A stretch of 39,747 nucleotides of DNA from the NCBI GenBank assembly GCA_913061285.1, contig CAJXVR010000023.1:1-39747 (forward strand). Reading direction: 5' to 3'. Positions 18,163 through 26,502 of this stretch are shown one piece after another. The notes under the pieces are model-generated. The model did no database searches. It was not told the origin of the DNA and was given only the letters and a program-made list of their open reading frames with translations. The stretch's first letter is position 1. Each line of letters starts with the position of its first letter. The translations under genes and the position numbers were made by a program. This stretch comes from an uncultured Verrucomicrobiota bacterium. GTDB lineage: Bacteria; Verrucomicrobiota; Verrucomicrobiia; Limisphaerales; AAA164-E04.

Positions 18163-18182
18163 CGGATTCTCTTATCTAATCG

Positions 18183-18677
18183 CTATTTGACCAATTCAAG
18201 AACCATATTCCGGTATCGTTTCCCGGCCGGCGCTTTGAATTCCTTGGGAGCGCTTTCCCCTGGCATCGCATAAATTAGCTTCATAGTATCGCCCGATCGA
18301 GAAACCAATCCAAAATGAGGCGTATCGTCCGCACCAAACGGACTACTCGCAATCGAAAGCACGACCGAATGCGGGCGCTTGCTTGAATCAGTCTTGTAAT
18401 TCATTACGAAGGAGAATTCGCCTTCTCCCAAGTACAGCTTCGATTTATCAAATCTCACCGCAGCCATTGTAATCTCACTTCCCGTCTTCTTCTCTCCATC
18501 AGACTCCATCGAAATAATCTTCCATTTCCCTGTCAGGTCCGGACTAGCCTCCAACCCAGCAGTCTCGCCTGTTTTCCCTTCGTCGCCAAACATCCCCGAC
18601 GGTGATGAAAGAAACGCAAGCAATGCAAGCGAGAGAGAAGTCAAGCCAACACGATTCAACACAGTAGAGTTATTCAT
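18183..18677 (-). CDS. Small secreted protein, TIGR03067/lipocalin-like
   Basis: 164 aa from the ATG at 18677; an in-frame ATG at 18695 would add six residues (MLCCSN). The shorter form begins with a good signal peptide (VLNRVGLTSLSLALLAFLSS). The mature domain starts LTGKWKIISMESDGEKK, matching the 'GTWK' opening of TIGR03067 proteins, and continues with alternating strands to MVLELVK; the family-typical DPTKKP motif is replaced by DSSKRPHSV. Probably a divergent relative of the protein at 17191. It is divergent from the S41 peptidase gene and convergent with the NTF2-like gene. No ribosome site is obvious at either start. Confidence 0.65.
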   Translation of the reverse strand: MNNSTVLNRVGLTSLSLALLAFLSSPSGMFGDEGKTGETAGLEASPDLTGKWKIISMESDGEKKTGSEITMAAVRFDKSKLYLGEGEFSFVMNYKTDSSKRPHSVVLSIASSPFGADDTPHFGLVSRSGDTMKLIYAMPGESAPKEFKAPAGKRYRNMVLELVK

Positions 18678-18769
18678 ATTCGAGCAGCATAGCACAGATT
18701 AACACGACCGCATCTTTTCAGGCAAAAAACTCACCCTAACGTCGAGCATACTCGGGAGGGGAAAAGAAA

Positions 18770-18820
18770 ATGAAACAAAACCCGGTCTATTCCGTGAATG
18801 ACTCTGCGTCTCTATCATGA
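18770..18820 (+). CDS. 16-residue leader ORF coupled to the S41 peptidase
   Basis: ATG at 18770 opens a 16-codon frame (MKQNPVYSVNDSASLS) ending in TGA at 18818-18820. It has a much better ribosome site (GGGAGGGG, eight bases upstream) than the peptidase itself, and its stop overlaps the peptidase start as ATGA. This geometry is typical of translational coupling: ribosomes load on the strong site and reinitiate at the peptidase ATG. The peptide has no run of one amino acid, so classical attenuation is unlikely. Confidence 0.5.
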   Translation: MKQNPVYSVNDSASLS

Positions 18821-20313
18821 ATATACCGCTGTTCAAACCGTTCGCGACTCAGAGCCAAAAGGCTCGAACAATTCGCCAATCAAGATTGATTCTGCTAGTC
18901 CTGTGCACCTTGACCAGCCTCGTTCGAGGCAAGCTAGCCGCAGCAACCAGCGATTCCCCCTTACTCTCAGCAAGCGATATCAACGCCGACTTCCAGCACC
19001 TCGCGGAACAACTCTCCGAAATCCATCCAAATCTCTATATCCATCGCACCCCAATCGAAGAAACCAGACTGAGGACCTCCATCGAATCCCAGTTAAACCG
19101 CCCGATGGATGCCGTCGACTTCTATCAATTGGTTGCTGAGTACACCACTTTCTTTCAAGATGGGCATACCTTCCCATCGATGGACTTTGCGACCCGTTCG
19201 TATCGAGCGTCCCTGGAGAACAACAACACGGTCCTACCGATTGATGTCGACCTCGACAGGCGCGGCTTCTATATCAAGAATATTTATGAAACCGATTCTC
19301 ACCCAGGAATCGGCGCTCGCCTTCTTTCCGTGAATGGGCATAGCTCTCGAGAAATCATCAGTGCCTTTCAAACCTATTACGCGAAACCAGCTTCATTATT
19401 TGACAACGCCCATGCTCGTCTCTTTAAGGAATATTACTGGCTAGCCTTCGGAAGTTCAACGCACTGGCAACTCCGTTTTCAGCATGAGGGCCGCGAAGTC
19501 AATGAAACGACCCTAGAAGGCATCTCAATGGATACCTTCCAGCAGCGCAAAATGTCCCAACAGAGTGAAAAGAACGTGGCGAATCAAGCCATGTTTCGAT
19601 TCCATTACCTCGACAACACGCCCTCGATTGCTGTTATCACCATCGACGCGATGGGAAACTTTGACCTCTTTGAGCGCTTCTTGAGAGCGCGGTTCAAAGA
19701 AATTGAGCAACGAGGAATCAAGCATCTCGTCATTGATATTCGGGAAAACGGCGGAGGATCCTCTCGCCTCGGTGACGAGCTTTTTGCCTACCTTCACAGC
19801 GATCCGTACAACGAAGGATCAATGCAGGTCAAAATCAGCCGAGCCGTTCAGGACTGGTATCGTTCGAAACGACAAGGGCATCCCCTCTTCGATTTCGTCA
19901 CCCAGCAGCAGCTCGGCACCCTCGCACGATTCCCCCTCCCGCCAGCAATACCACGGAAGACAGATCATCCATTTGAGGGGCAATGCTACCTTCTTATTGG
20001 TCCCAAGACCTATTCAAGTGGACACATGCTGGCAGGTTTGATCAAGTGCCACGCTGCAGGCATCGTGATTGGACAGGAAACGGGACAGGCAACCAAGACT
20101 CCGGGTGATGCCTTCAGTTTCTTGCTGCCCAAGTCTCAGATCGGAATCAGTGTGTCCTACAAGCTCTTCGAAGGTCCCTGCGAGCCGAGCACGACACGTG
20201 GATTCACGCCCCATCATCACGTCACTTACAGTACGGCTGACCGTAGCAAGCAAATCGACAAGGAAATGGATCTAGTACGTCAACTAGCCGGCCAACAAAT
20301 CCAAATCGACTGA
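18817..20313 (+). CDS. S41-family (tail-specific type) peptidase, exported
   Basis: 498 aa. A hydrophobic segment at about 23-37 (RLILLVLCTLTSLVRG) marks it as exported or membrane-anchored. Residues 52-120 form the N-terminal helical part (LAEQLSEIHPNLYIH, FQDGHTFP). The S41 core has IAVITIDAMGNF, LVIDIRENGGGSSRLG (304-319) and GPKTYSSGHMLAGL (395-408), where Ser400 or Ser401 should be the nucleophile, followed by GIVIGQETGQATKTPGD. A short PDZ-like segment (ARLLSVNGHSS) precedes the core. It likely hydrolyses peptides or proteins in the periplasm; the natural substrate is unknown. Its ATG overlaps the stop of a 16-codon ORF by four bases. The region 20314-20414 separates it from the AraC gene, so the two need not be co-transcribed. 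Confidence 0.87.
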   Translation: MNIPLFKPFATQSQKARTIRQSRLILLVLCTLTSLVRGKLAAATSDSPLLSASDINADFQHLAEQLSEIHPNLYIHRTPIEETRLRTSIESQLNRPMDAVDFYQLVAEYTTFFQDGHTFPSMDFATRSYRASLENNNTVLPIDVDLDRRGFYIKNIYETDSHPGIGARLLSVNGHSSREIISAFQTYYAKPASLFDNAHARLFKEYYWLAFGSSTHWQLRFQHEGREVNETTLEGISMDTFQQRKMSQQSEKNVANQAMFRFHYLDNTPSIAVITIDAMGNFDLFERFLRARFKEIEQRGIKHLVIDIRENGGGSSRLGDELFAYLHSDPYNEGSMQVKISRAVQDWYRSKRQGHPLFDFVTQQQLGTLARFPLPPAIPRKTDHPFEGQCYLLIGPKTYSSGHMLAGLIKCHAAGIVIGQETGQATKTPGDAFSFLLPKSQIGISVSYKLFEGPCEPSTTRGFTPHHHVTYSTADRSKQIDKEMDLVRQLAGQQIQID

Positions 20314-20342
20314 GTCACGCCCCCCTGCCTTCAATCCTACTG

Positions 20343-20358
20343 ATGCCGATTATTGACT
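20343..20358 (+). promoter_or_regulatory. Shared 16-bp motif upstream of the AraC gene
   Basis: ATGCCGATTATTGACT lies 57 bp before the AraC start. The same 16-mer with a single difference (ATGCCAATTATTGACT) occurs at 26408-26423 in the eda/histidine-kinase intergenic region. A CCT lies six to eight bases further upstream in both. It could be an operator for the AraC protein, giving autoregulation, and contains a TTGACT that might serve as a -35 element. Confidence 0.4.
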
Positions 20359-20414
20359 CAAGGGCGAGTACCCTTCAGATTCATCTCCGGACTTATAGCA
20401 AATCCGCCCCGTAG

Positions 20415-21278
20415 ATGGCTCAACAACCTGATTACTTTTCCAACCAAGTCACGGACGCACGTCGATGGTTTCTCGCACTCCCAAAGCCAAAGGACAAAGG
20501 ACTGATTACAGTCAGCGTCGGCTGCGAGCGCTGCGAGCCCGACTATATCGTCCGTCGTAGCACATTCGAATTCGAAGCAATCGAATTCGTTGCCCAGGGC
20601 GAAGGAACCTTATTCCTCAACGGAACCCGCCACACCCTTCAACCCGGATCAGTTTTCTCCTACCGTCAAGATGTCCCCCACAGAATCGAGAACACGGGCC
20701 GAAGTCCGATGCTTAAGTATTTTCTGGATTGTGGCGGTCAACTTGCCAGGGAAAAATTTGACGAGAGTACGGTTGGAGGCGGCCGCATCATCCAAATTGG
20801 CTCTGTCGCTGAACTCGTCGAACTATTCGAACTCCTCATTACCAACGCGATGAGTGAAACAGATTATAGCGGCTCCATTTGTTCGGCGCTAGTCGAGACG
20901 CTGCTCTTGAAAATTTCTGAAAAAACAATCCACGGAGGTGCGGCCAACACTCGAGCGTGGGCGACCTACGAACGGATCCGTCGGCATATTCAAGAAAATT
21001 TCATCCGATTGAGAACTATGACGGAAGTATCAGAAGAGATTGGTATTGATCCAGCCTATCTCTCTCGGGTCTTCCGACGCTTCCATCACAGCAGTCCCTA
21101 CAAGTTCCTCATTCGACTTAAGATGAGTCACGCCGCCGCACTCCTACTTTCACCCGATAGCCTCGTCAAAGACGTCGCGGCAGAACTTCAATTCGAGGAC
21201 CCCTTCCATTTTTCCCGATCTTTCAAGTCGGTATACGGTATCTCCCCAGAACAATTCACTCGTCGGCAGCAACCGTAG
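20415..21278 (+). CDS. AraC-family regulator with cupin sensor domain
   Basis: 287 aa. The N-terminal half (about 35-110) is a cupin: FEAIEFVAQGEGTLFLNG, LQPGSVFSYRQDVPHRIENTG. The C-terminal 100 residues hold two helix-turn-helix motifs of the AraC type: MTEVSEEIGIDPAYLSRVF and VKDVAAELQFEDPFHFSRSF with the signature YGISPEQF. It therefore binds DNA and probably senses a sugar or sugar acid. Its stop lies 3 bp from the stop of uxaA on the other strand, and a 16-bp motif is shared between its upstream region and that of eda, so it is the likely regulator of the hexuronate operon. No strong ribosome site precedes the ATG. Confidence 0.88.
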   Translation: MAQQPDYFSNQVTDARRWFLALPKPKDKGLITVSVGCERCEPDYIVRRSTFEFEAIEFVAQGEGTLFLNGTRHTLQPGSVFSYRQDVPHRIENTGRSPMLKYFLDCGGQLAREKFDESTVGGGRIIQIGSVAELVELFELLITNAMSETDYSGSICSALVETLLLKISEKTIHGGAANTRAWATYERIRRHIQENFIRLRTMTEVSEEIGIDPAYLSRVFRRFHHSSPYKFLIRLKMSHAAALLLSPDSLVKDVAAELQFEDPFHFSRSFKSVYGISPEQFTRRQQP

Positions 21279-21281
21279 CTC

Positions 21282-23948
21282 CTAAATCACATGGGCACGC
21301 GCTCCACGAGGGATCTGGCACCCCACGTGAGCGTTGGTATTCTGACGGGGAACCCAATCGCCAGAAAGCACATTGTGAAGGGCCTCACTCAACAAACTTG
21401 CCCAATTAGACTCCGGTTCTCCCGAAAGGCTGAGATCAAAATCTGGGGATCGACTGCGATCGGTAATATTCAGCGTCGGTACAAGCATATTCGCTGGAGC
21501 GGCACGATCAGAGGAAACGTGGAATATCACATCCACAACAGCCCCCAAACCGGTGATCATTTCCATTTGATTCCTTGAAAGCGATTCCATCACGTGCAGG
21601 CCAGGCTTTTCGGGGCGTTGAGCAAAACAGAGCGTCGCGTCGCTTGTCGTCGCCAAGCGCTCCGAGAGTCCTTTCGACTGACTCAAAACCACCGTTCCCT
21701 CTTGCTCCAAAAGGGATGAAGCGAGCTCACCAAGAGCCGCTACGAGCGAGGGTGCGATTTCCCCGCTAAGGGCAATCCCGAGGCGAGGACACGCAGATGA
21801 GCCAGATGAAACGTCGTCAGTCAGTCGACCATCAAACCAATCCTCTATGGCAGCAATCGTGCCTTCCGTCCCTCCGGCGTCCTGAATCGTAAGCCAACCA
21901 AACTGATTCGGATCGGTCGAATCGCAACGCTCGGAAGCAGAAATTTCAGGAAAGCCAATTTCCCCCCCCGTCATCGCTGCCTTGATGAAGCTCGGAGAGA
22001 CCATTTCACAACCCAACGAGAGAAACAAGCACGCCGCTACCTGAGAATGCCTCGAATAGCTCAGCATGAAATTCAACACCTCGGCACCGGTAGTCACGCC
22101 ACACCCCTCCGTGTTGGGAAGAACAACAAACCGGCTCACCCGTCCCCTAACAATAGGTTGCCCCGAATTCAACCGAGCAGCCGCCTGTTCTGCAGTAGCC
22201 ACGGAGCACCCGACCGTAGGTAGAATTAGGCCAACAGGTTGAATCCCGCACCGATAACGTTGCGGATTCGACCACTGAAAGCGAGCCTGCAGTGCGACAG
22301 GCAATCCCGACAAACGCGAAGGCACCGATTCGGCTTCGGAATCCGGGGCCTCATGGAAGAAGCGACGTCGCCACAAGAGGTCGATATTCTGCCGGCGCTG
22401 CTCTCCTTTCGTTCGCTCTCCCGAAGCGATCTTTACAATCTGATTGAGACTCTCCTTGGTCAAGTCAGCCATCGACTGCCCGTCAAGATACTGTCCTGCA
22501 TTAAGATCGATATCGCCCGCCATCATTTTATAACGATCGGTCGTATTGACGATCTTGACTGTCGGAACAATCGATGAATTAGTGGGACTGCCTCGCCCGG
22601 TCACAAAGAGGATAACGTTGCATCCAGAGGCCGCCTGACCGGTGTAGCTTGCGATGTCTCCTCCCATTCCATCCATAAAATGGAATCCCTGAGCCTTCAT
22701 TCGAGCCCCATACTCAATCACCTGTTCGATGGGAATGTCAGGATCACGTTTCACGGCAGCACCCAACGACTTAAGCGTGATATTATAAAGGCCTCCTAGC
22801 AGATTTCCCTCAGAAGGATTCTTGTCCACTTTTCCACCGTGCCACCCCAACTGCTGCTTGAACCGTTCAAGCATCGAAAGAAACTCTGTCGCAATCTCCG
22901 ATGAGGCAATGGACGAAAGCGTGTAATCTTCAGCCCCCGAAAGTTCGGGGGTTTCAGTTAGGTTTGCAGCACCCCCATGACAAATCACCTCCCGTGCAAT
23001 CGCCCCCGACAGAACGTTTCCGCTGATACCCGAAAACGCATCAGAGGCGCCGCACTGCAATCCAATCCGAAGTGAGCCAAGAGGCTGCGGCGTTCGCCGA
23101 TCTTGGTTCAGTCGTTCTACCAATTCAAGGACCAAGGCCGACGCCTCCTCGAGATCTCGTTCCACAGAATCTGACGCACTCATGAAGCGTTGACGTTCAG
23201 CAGGAATCCCTGAGCCGGCCATTCCTGAGCATAGCTCTGCATTGCTCAATTCCGCAGTCCTTCCACTATCGATCGCCACAAAACCTCCGACGTTAGGATT
23301 TGCCACCAAACCGGCGAGCGTGCGGATGGTTCGATTTCGTTCCACGCTCTCATCCTCTTCTCCCTCGGTATGCCGAATTCCTACGATGGAATCCACATTC
23401 TCCCACTCAGCACATCGATCTCGAAAGAGCGCCTCCAATCGTTTGACCAAGACGGAAGTCCCTGCCGAGGTACTCAGAATCACCAGATGATTACGCGTCC
23501 CAGTGCCGCGCTCCCCACGCTCAAACCCTGGGAAGCTAGGAGAATTCGAGTAACGAAAAACCTCCGCCGGTGGCCGCCAGGCTGCCTCATCAAATCTGAA
23601 TTCAGGAATCTCATCATCAAAGTTTGGTTCCCCAGGAATTCGAAGTGAGGTGTAGCGAAGGCCCTCTTGAATCGAGAGACGGAACAGCACCTTACGATTA
23701 CACAGATACTCTCCCGCTCTAATGTTGCGCATAGCCCTCCCAAAGGGATAATTCCACGAGGTTATCAAATCTCCCTTTTCGATATCGACGGGAGCGAAGC
23801 GATGTCCAACGAGCACATCGTGCTCAAGCTGAATCGACGTGTCCTCGTGTCTCATCAAGACACCTTTCTTCAGGTCTCGCAGAGCAATGACGGCATTGTC
23901 ATTCGGCGATGGAAAGCGAGCAATCTCGCTCATTGAAAGCGGCATCAT
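21282..23948 (-). CDS. uxaA: Double-length altronate dehydratase (UxaA family) with two modules
   Basis: 888 aa, against about 500 for usual UxaA, which dehydrates altronate to 2-keto-3-deoxygluconate. Residues 12-90 are the SAF domain ([32 protein letters not shown]). Module 1 (about 140-515) keeps the C-terminal catalytic part: [17 protein letters not shown] (295-311), [48 protein letters not shown] and [12 protein letters not shown]; but its preceding domain has lost the family cysteine motifs. Module 2 (about 565-865) repeats the family pattern: PTVGCSVAT (C581), NTEGCGVTT (C616), SLGCEMVSP (C647) and [11 protein letters not shown] are present while the Cys-Gly-x-Ser-Asp motif is gone. 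The two modules together supply one full motif set. Start overlaps the uxaB stop by ATGA. The gene symbol reflects family and operon context. Confidence 0.85.
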   Translation of the reverse strand: MMPLSMSEIARFPSPNDNAVIALRDLKKGVLMRHEDTSIQLEHDVLVGHRFAPVDIEKGDLITSWNYPFGRAMRNIRAGEYLCNRKVLFRLSIQEGLRYTSLRIPGEPNFDDEIPEFRFDEAAWRPPAEVFRYSNSPSFPGFERGERGTGTRNHLVILSTSAGTSVLVKRLEALFRDRCAEWENVDSIVGIRHTEGEEDESVERNRTIRTLAGLVANPNVGGFVAIDSGRTAELSNAELCSGMAGSGIPAERQRFMSASDSVERDLEEASALVLELVERLNQDRRTPQPLGSLRIGLQCGASDAFSGISGNVLSGAIAREVICHGGAANLTETPELSGAEDYTLSSIASSEIATEFLSMLERFKQQLGWHGGKVDKNPSEGNLLGGLYNITLKSLGAAVKRDPDIPIEQVIEYGARMKAQGFHFMDGMGGDIASYTGQAASGCNVILFVTGRGSPTNSSIVPTVKIVNTTDRYKMMAGDIDLNAGQYLDGQSMADLTKESLNQIVKIASGERTKGEQRRQNIDLLWRRRFFHEAPDSEAESVPSRLSGLPVALQARFQWSNPQRYRCGIQPVGLILPTVGCSVATAEQAAARLNSGQPIVRGRVSRFVVLPNTEGCGVTTGAEVLNFMLSYSRHSQVAACLFLSLGCEMVSPSFIKAAMTGGEIGFPEISASERCDSTDPNQFGWLTIQDAGGTEGTIAAIEDWFDGRLTDDVSSGSSACPRLGIALSGEIAPSLVAALGELASSLLEQEGTVVLSQSKGLSERLATTSDATLCFAQRPEKPGLHVMESLSRNQMEMITGLGAVVDVIFHVSSDRAAPANMLVPTLNITDRSRSPDFDLSLSGEPESNWASLLSEALHNVLSGDWVPRQNTNAHVGCQIPRGARAHVI

Positions 23949-25441
23949 CCTCGTTGAACCGGAGTCGCAGAGGTCGACTGAAGATTCTTGAGAGCGACGG
24001 GCATCCCGTCATCAAGAATTTGCCGCATATGATTCACAACAGCATCTCGCAATCCGGAAATGTTGTTCAAATCCTGTTTCCAAAGGGGTTCATAAGCCAG
24101 CACCTTACTCACAAGACGCGGCAACGCCCCGACGGTTCCATCGTAAGCTCGCCAGGCATCTGCGTAGAGCGCAACTATGTCTGGACTATCCGAGCACTCA
24201 AATCTCTCCCCGCCTCGCTCTCCTCGATAAAAGATCATCATCGCGGCTAACGAGAAGGACAGACGCCTGGAAACCTGCCCTTGATTCGCCTGCCCATCGA
24301 GCAGACTTGGCAACACGCGCGTTTCCCATTTGCTCATCGAGTTGAGCGAGATAGCCCGCCATTCGTGCCGAATATAGGGGTTATAGAATCGCTCAAGGAT
24401 TTTTTGTGAAAAGTCATGAAGGAAACCTTGGTCCCCCGGAATATTCGGAACGATCTCCTCCGCTACCATGTCGCGCATGAAGGAGCCAACCGTCTCGTCC
24501 TCAATAGATTCTCGAACTGTTTCGAACCCACAAAGATACGCGACAGCCATCGAACCCGTGTGAGCTCCGTTGAGAATACGCACCTTTTGATCTCGTATCT
24601 CACGCTGCGTTGCCTCGTCAACGAAACGGACATTCAATCCAGCACTCGCAGCGGGGAATTCTCCCTCTACCCATTCAGGCGCCTTAATCACCCAGTTGTG
24701 ATAATACTCGCCGACAACGATCAATTGGTCTTCATAACCCAAACGTTCGTGATGCTCCGCGATATTATCGCGAGGGAATCCCGGTACAATCCGATCAACA
24801 AGTGTTGAGCAAAAAGCACAGCAATGTTCAACCCAATTGACAAACGCTCTCCCTAGATTCCACGACTCAGCATGACGCAATACATACTCCCTAAGCTTGT
24901 CCCCATTGTTCTCGATCAACTCGCAAGCAATGACAATTAAGCCCTTATCCGGAGCCCCTTTGAAAGTCCGAAAACGATGATATAGCAAGGCGGTCATCTT
25001 TCCCGGAAACGAAGGCTGAGGTTCCATATCTAGCGTCTCACCCTCCGCCCACTGAATACCAGCTTCGGTCGTGTTCGAGATCACAAAACGCAAGTCTGCA
25101 TTCTCGATCAGCGTCCGATAGGCATCAAAGTCCACATAGGGATTGATACAGCGGGATACACACTCAATGAGTTCGGTCTCTCGCACAGGAGTCCCCTCAT
25201 TCATCCCCTCAAGTACAAGATGGTAGAGTCCATCCTGCTGGTTAATAAGATCCCCAAGACCTTGAGCGATCGGTTGAACAATCACCACCGAGGCGTCAAA
25301 ATCGAGGCGCTCGTTCATGCGTTGAATCATCCAATCAACAAAGGCACGAAGGAAATTACCTTCGCCAAACTGCAAGATTCGTTCGGGACGTTTGGTTGTA
25401 TTCGCTACGGTCTCTCGGTTTAGTTTTTTCATCTTCTTCAT
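23945..25441 (-). CDS. uxaB: Tagaturonate reductase
   Basis: 498 aa of the mannitol dehydrogenase superfamily; reduces D-tagaturonate to D-altronate with NADH in the cytoplasm. The N-terminus [27 protein letters not shown] carries the nucleotide-binding [10 protein letters not shown] (25-34) characteristic of UxaB. K286, N291 and H294 in KVRILNGAH fit the catalytic Lys-x4-Asn-x2-His of the superfamily; [20 protein letters not shown] fits the C-terminal domain. Start at 25441 ([10 protein letters not shown]) matches the family N-terminus; ATG at 25432 is an alternative, and the frame is open back to 25558 but that extension is not conserved-looking. Middle gene of eda-uxaB-uxaA: 165 bp after eda and overlapping uxaA by four bases. 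Confidence 0.93.
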   Translation of the reverse strand: MKKMKKLNRETVANTTKRPERILQFGEGNFLRAFVDWMIQRMNERLDFDASVVIVQPIAQGLGDLINQQDGLYHLVLEGMNEGTPVRETELIECVSRCINPYVDFDAYRTLIENADLRFVISNTTEAGIQWAEGETLDMEPQPSFPGKMTALLYHRFRTFKGAPDKGLIVIACELIENNGDKLREYVLRHAESWNLGRAFVNWVEHCCAFCSTLVDRIVPGFPRDNIAEHHERLGYEDQLIVVGEYYHNWVIKAPEWVEGEFPAASAGLNVRFVDEATQREIRDQKVRILNGAHTGSMAVAYLCGFETVRESIEDETVGSFMRDMVAEEIVPNIPGDQGFLHDFSQKILERFYNPYIRHEWRAISLNSMSKWETRVLPSLLDGQANQGQVSRRLSFSLAAMMIFYRGERGGERFECSDSPDIVALYADAWRAYDGTVGALPRLVSKVLAYEPLWKQDLNNISGLRDAVVNHMRQILDDGMPVALKNLQSTSATPVQRG

Positions 25442-25606
25442 ACAGCGAAGCGAGTTCTTATTAGACTCGACTTCTGAAAATTCGTCCCCCAAACAGGGCT
25501 GGTTCAATATAGAACGTATCTTGTAACTCAGGCCCTCGGGATACCAGCGACACCTCAATGTTCAGTAGGGCCGCTCAACCAGTCGTGAAGCCCGTCGCAG
25601 GAGAGA

Positions 25607-26266
25607 CTAGCGATCTAGCCGAGTTCTGTTCCCCCCGCTGAGCGATGCTTGGCAAGAAACCAATCCTACCGCCTCGACGACAAGACGCTCAATTTCCTGA
25701 AAGTCGCCAGCATGCAGCAACTCAGGCCTCACCATCCAGCTCCCGCCGCAGGCCGCGACACAGGGAAGTGAGGTATAGTCTAAAAGGTTCTTCGCAGTGA
25801 TGCCTCCGGTCGGTATGAAACGCAGTTCCCCGTATGGGGCACTAAACGCTTTCAATGTCGTCACACCACCAATGGCTTCAGCTGGAAAGAACTTCACAAG
25901 CTCCAACCCAAACTCGAGCGCCAGTTCCAAGTCTGTGGGACTCGACGTTCCAGGGAACACTGGAATGTCATTCTCCAGGCACCAAGCAACCGTTCTTGGA
26001 TTAAAGCCTGGGGTGACGACAAACGTAGCCCCGGCATCAATTGCCGCCTTGGCCTGGTCGGGATTGTGAACCGTCCCCACACCCAGTAGCAGATTTTCTC
26101 GTCTCGCCATCCGCTTGATCACTCCTAGCGCGGCTTCGGTACGCAGGGTCACTTCCGCACAAGGCAATCCACCGCCACAAAGGGCATCCGCCAAGGGACC
26201 CGCATGTTCAACCGAATCAACGGCCAAAACCGGGATAATCTTTAGAGTTTCAATTCGCTCAATCAT
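25607..26266 (-). CDS. eda: KDPG/KHG aldolase
   Basis: 219 aa; cleaves 2-keto-3-deoxy-6-phosphogluconate to pyruvate and glyceraldehyde 3-phosphate, the last step of the uronate pathway. The Schiff-base lysine K125 lies in VKFFPAE, and the catalytic glutamate E38 in AEVTLRT. Other family motifs: GVGTV (62-66), TPGFNP (85-90), FPGTSSPTDLELAL, PTGGI (152-156) and GGSWM. Length is normal. It is the first gene of the leftward operon; the 236 bp in front are shared with the rightward histidine kinase. The kinase (KdgK) needed between UxaA and Eda is not in this window. Confidence 0.95.
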   Translation of the reverse strand: MIERIETLKIIPVLAVDSVEHAGPLADALCGGGLPCAEVTLRTEAALGVIKRMARRENLLLGVGTVHNPDQAKAAIDAGATFVVTPGFNPRTVAWCLENDIPVFPGTSSPTDLELALEFGLELVKFFPAEAIGGVTTLKAFSAPYGELRFIPTGGITAKNLLDYTSLPCVAACGGSWMVRPELLHAGDFQEIERLVVEAVGLVSCQASLSGGNRTRLDR

Positions 26267-26407
26267 TCAGAACAAAGGGGGACTGAAAACTTCCATCAAC
26301 AATTGGAGCCTCCATGAATTCCGCTGGACAATGGAACACAGTCCCGTCCCTCGCTCTATCGTAGAGGAAATTCTCAAAAAATAGGAATGGGTAGACTTGA
26401 CCTTTGA

Positions 26408-26423
26408 ATGCCAATTATTGACT
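26408..26423 (+). promoter_or_regulatory. Shared 16-bp motif between eda and the histidine kinase
   Basis: ATGCCAATTATTGACT, one base different from the copy at 20343-20358 upstream of the AraC gene. It lies 142 bp before the eda start (leftward) and 80 bp before the kinase start (rightward). A common regulator, most simply the AraC protein, would link the hexuronate operon and the two-component gene. A shorter match, GCC-N2-TTATTGAC, also sits directly before the gene at 17191. Confidence 0.4.
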
Positions 26424-26502
26424 TTTATGCTCCTATCCACGATTTCACGAGAATGAACCCGTGTTTGCGAAATCAATCGATACGGGATAGTCTTTTCATT
26501 CC

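Noticed and set aside
18770-18820. Classical attenuation by the leader peptide
   Set aside because: No run of a single regulatory amino acid and no terminator/antiterminator pair follows.
18798-19139. 113-aa frame overlapping the S41 peptidase
   Set aside because: Pro/Arg/Ser-rich shadow in another frame; the peptidase frame has clear family motifs.
20360-20375. Terminator after the S41 gene (AAGGG/CCCTT hairpin)
   Set aside because: Only a 5-bp stem, no T-run, and it adjoins the shared 16-bp motif, so a regulatory role is as likely as termination.
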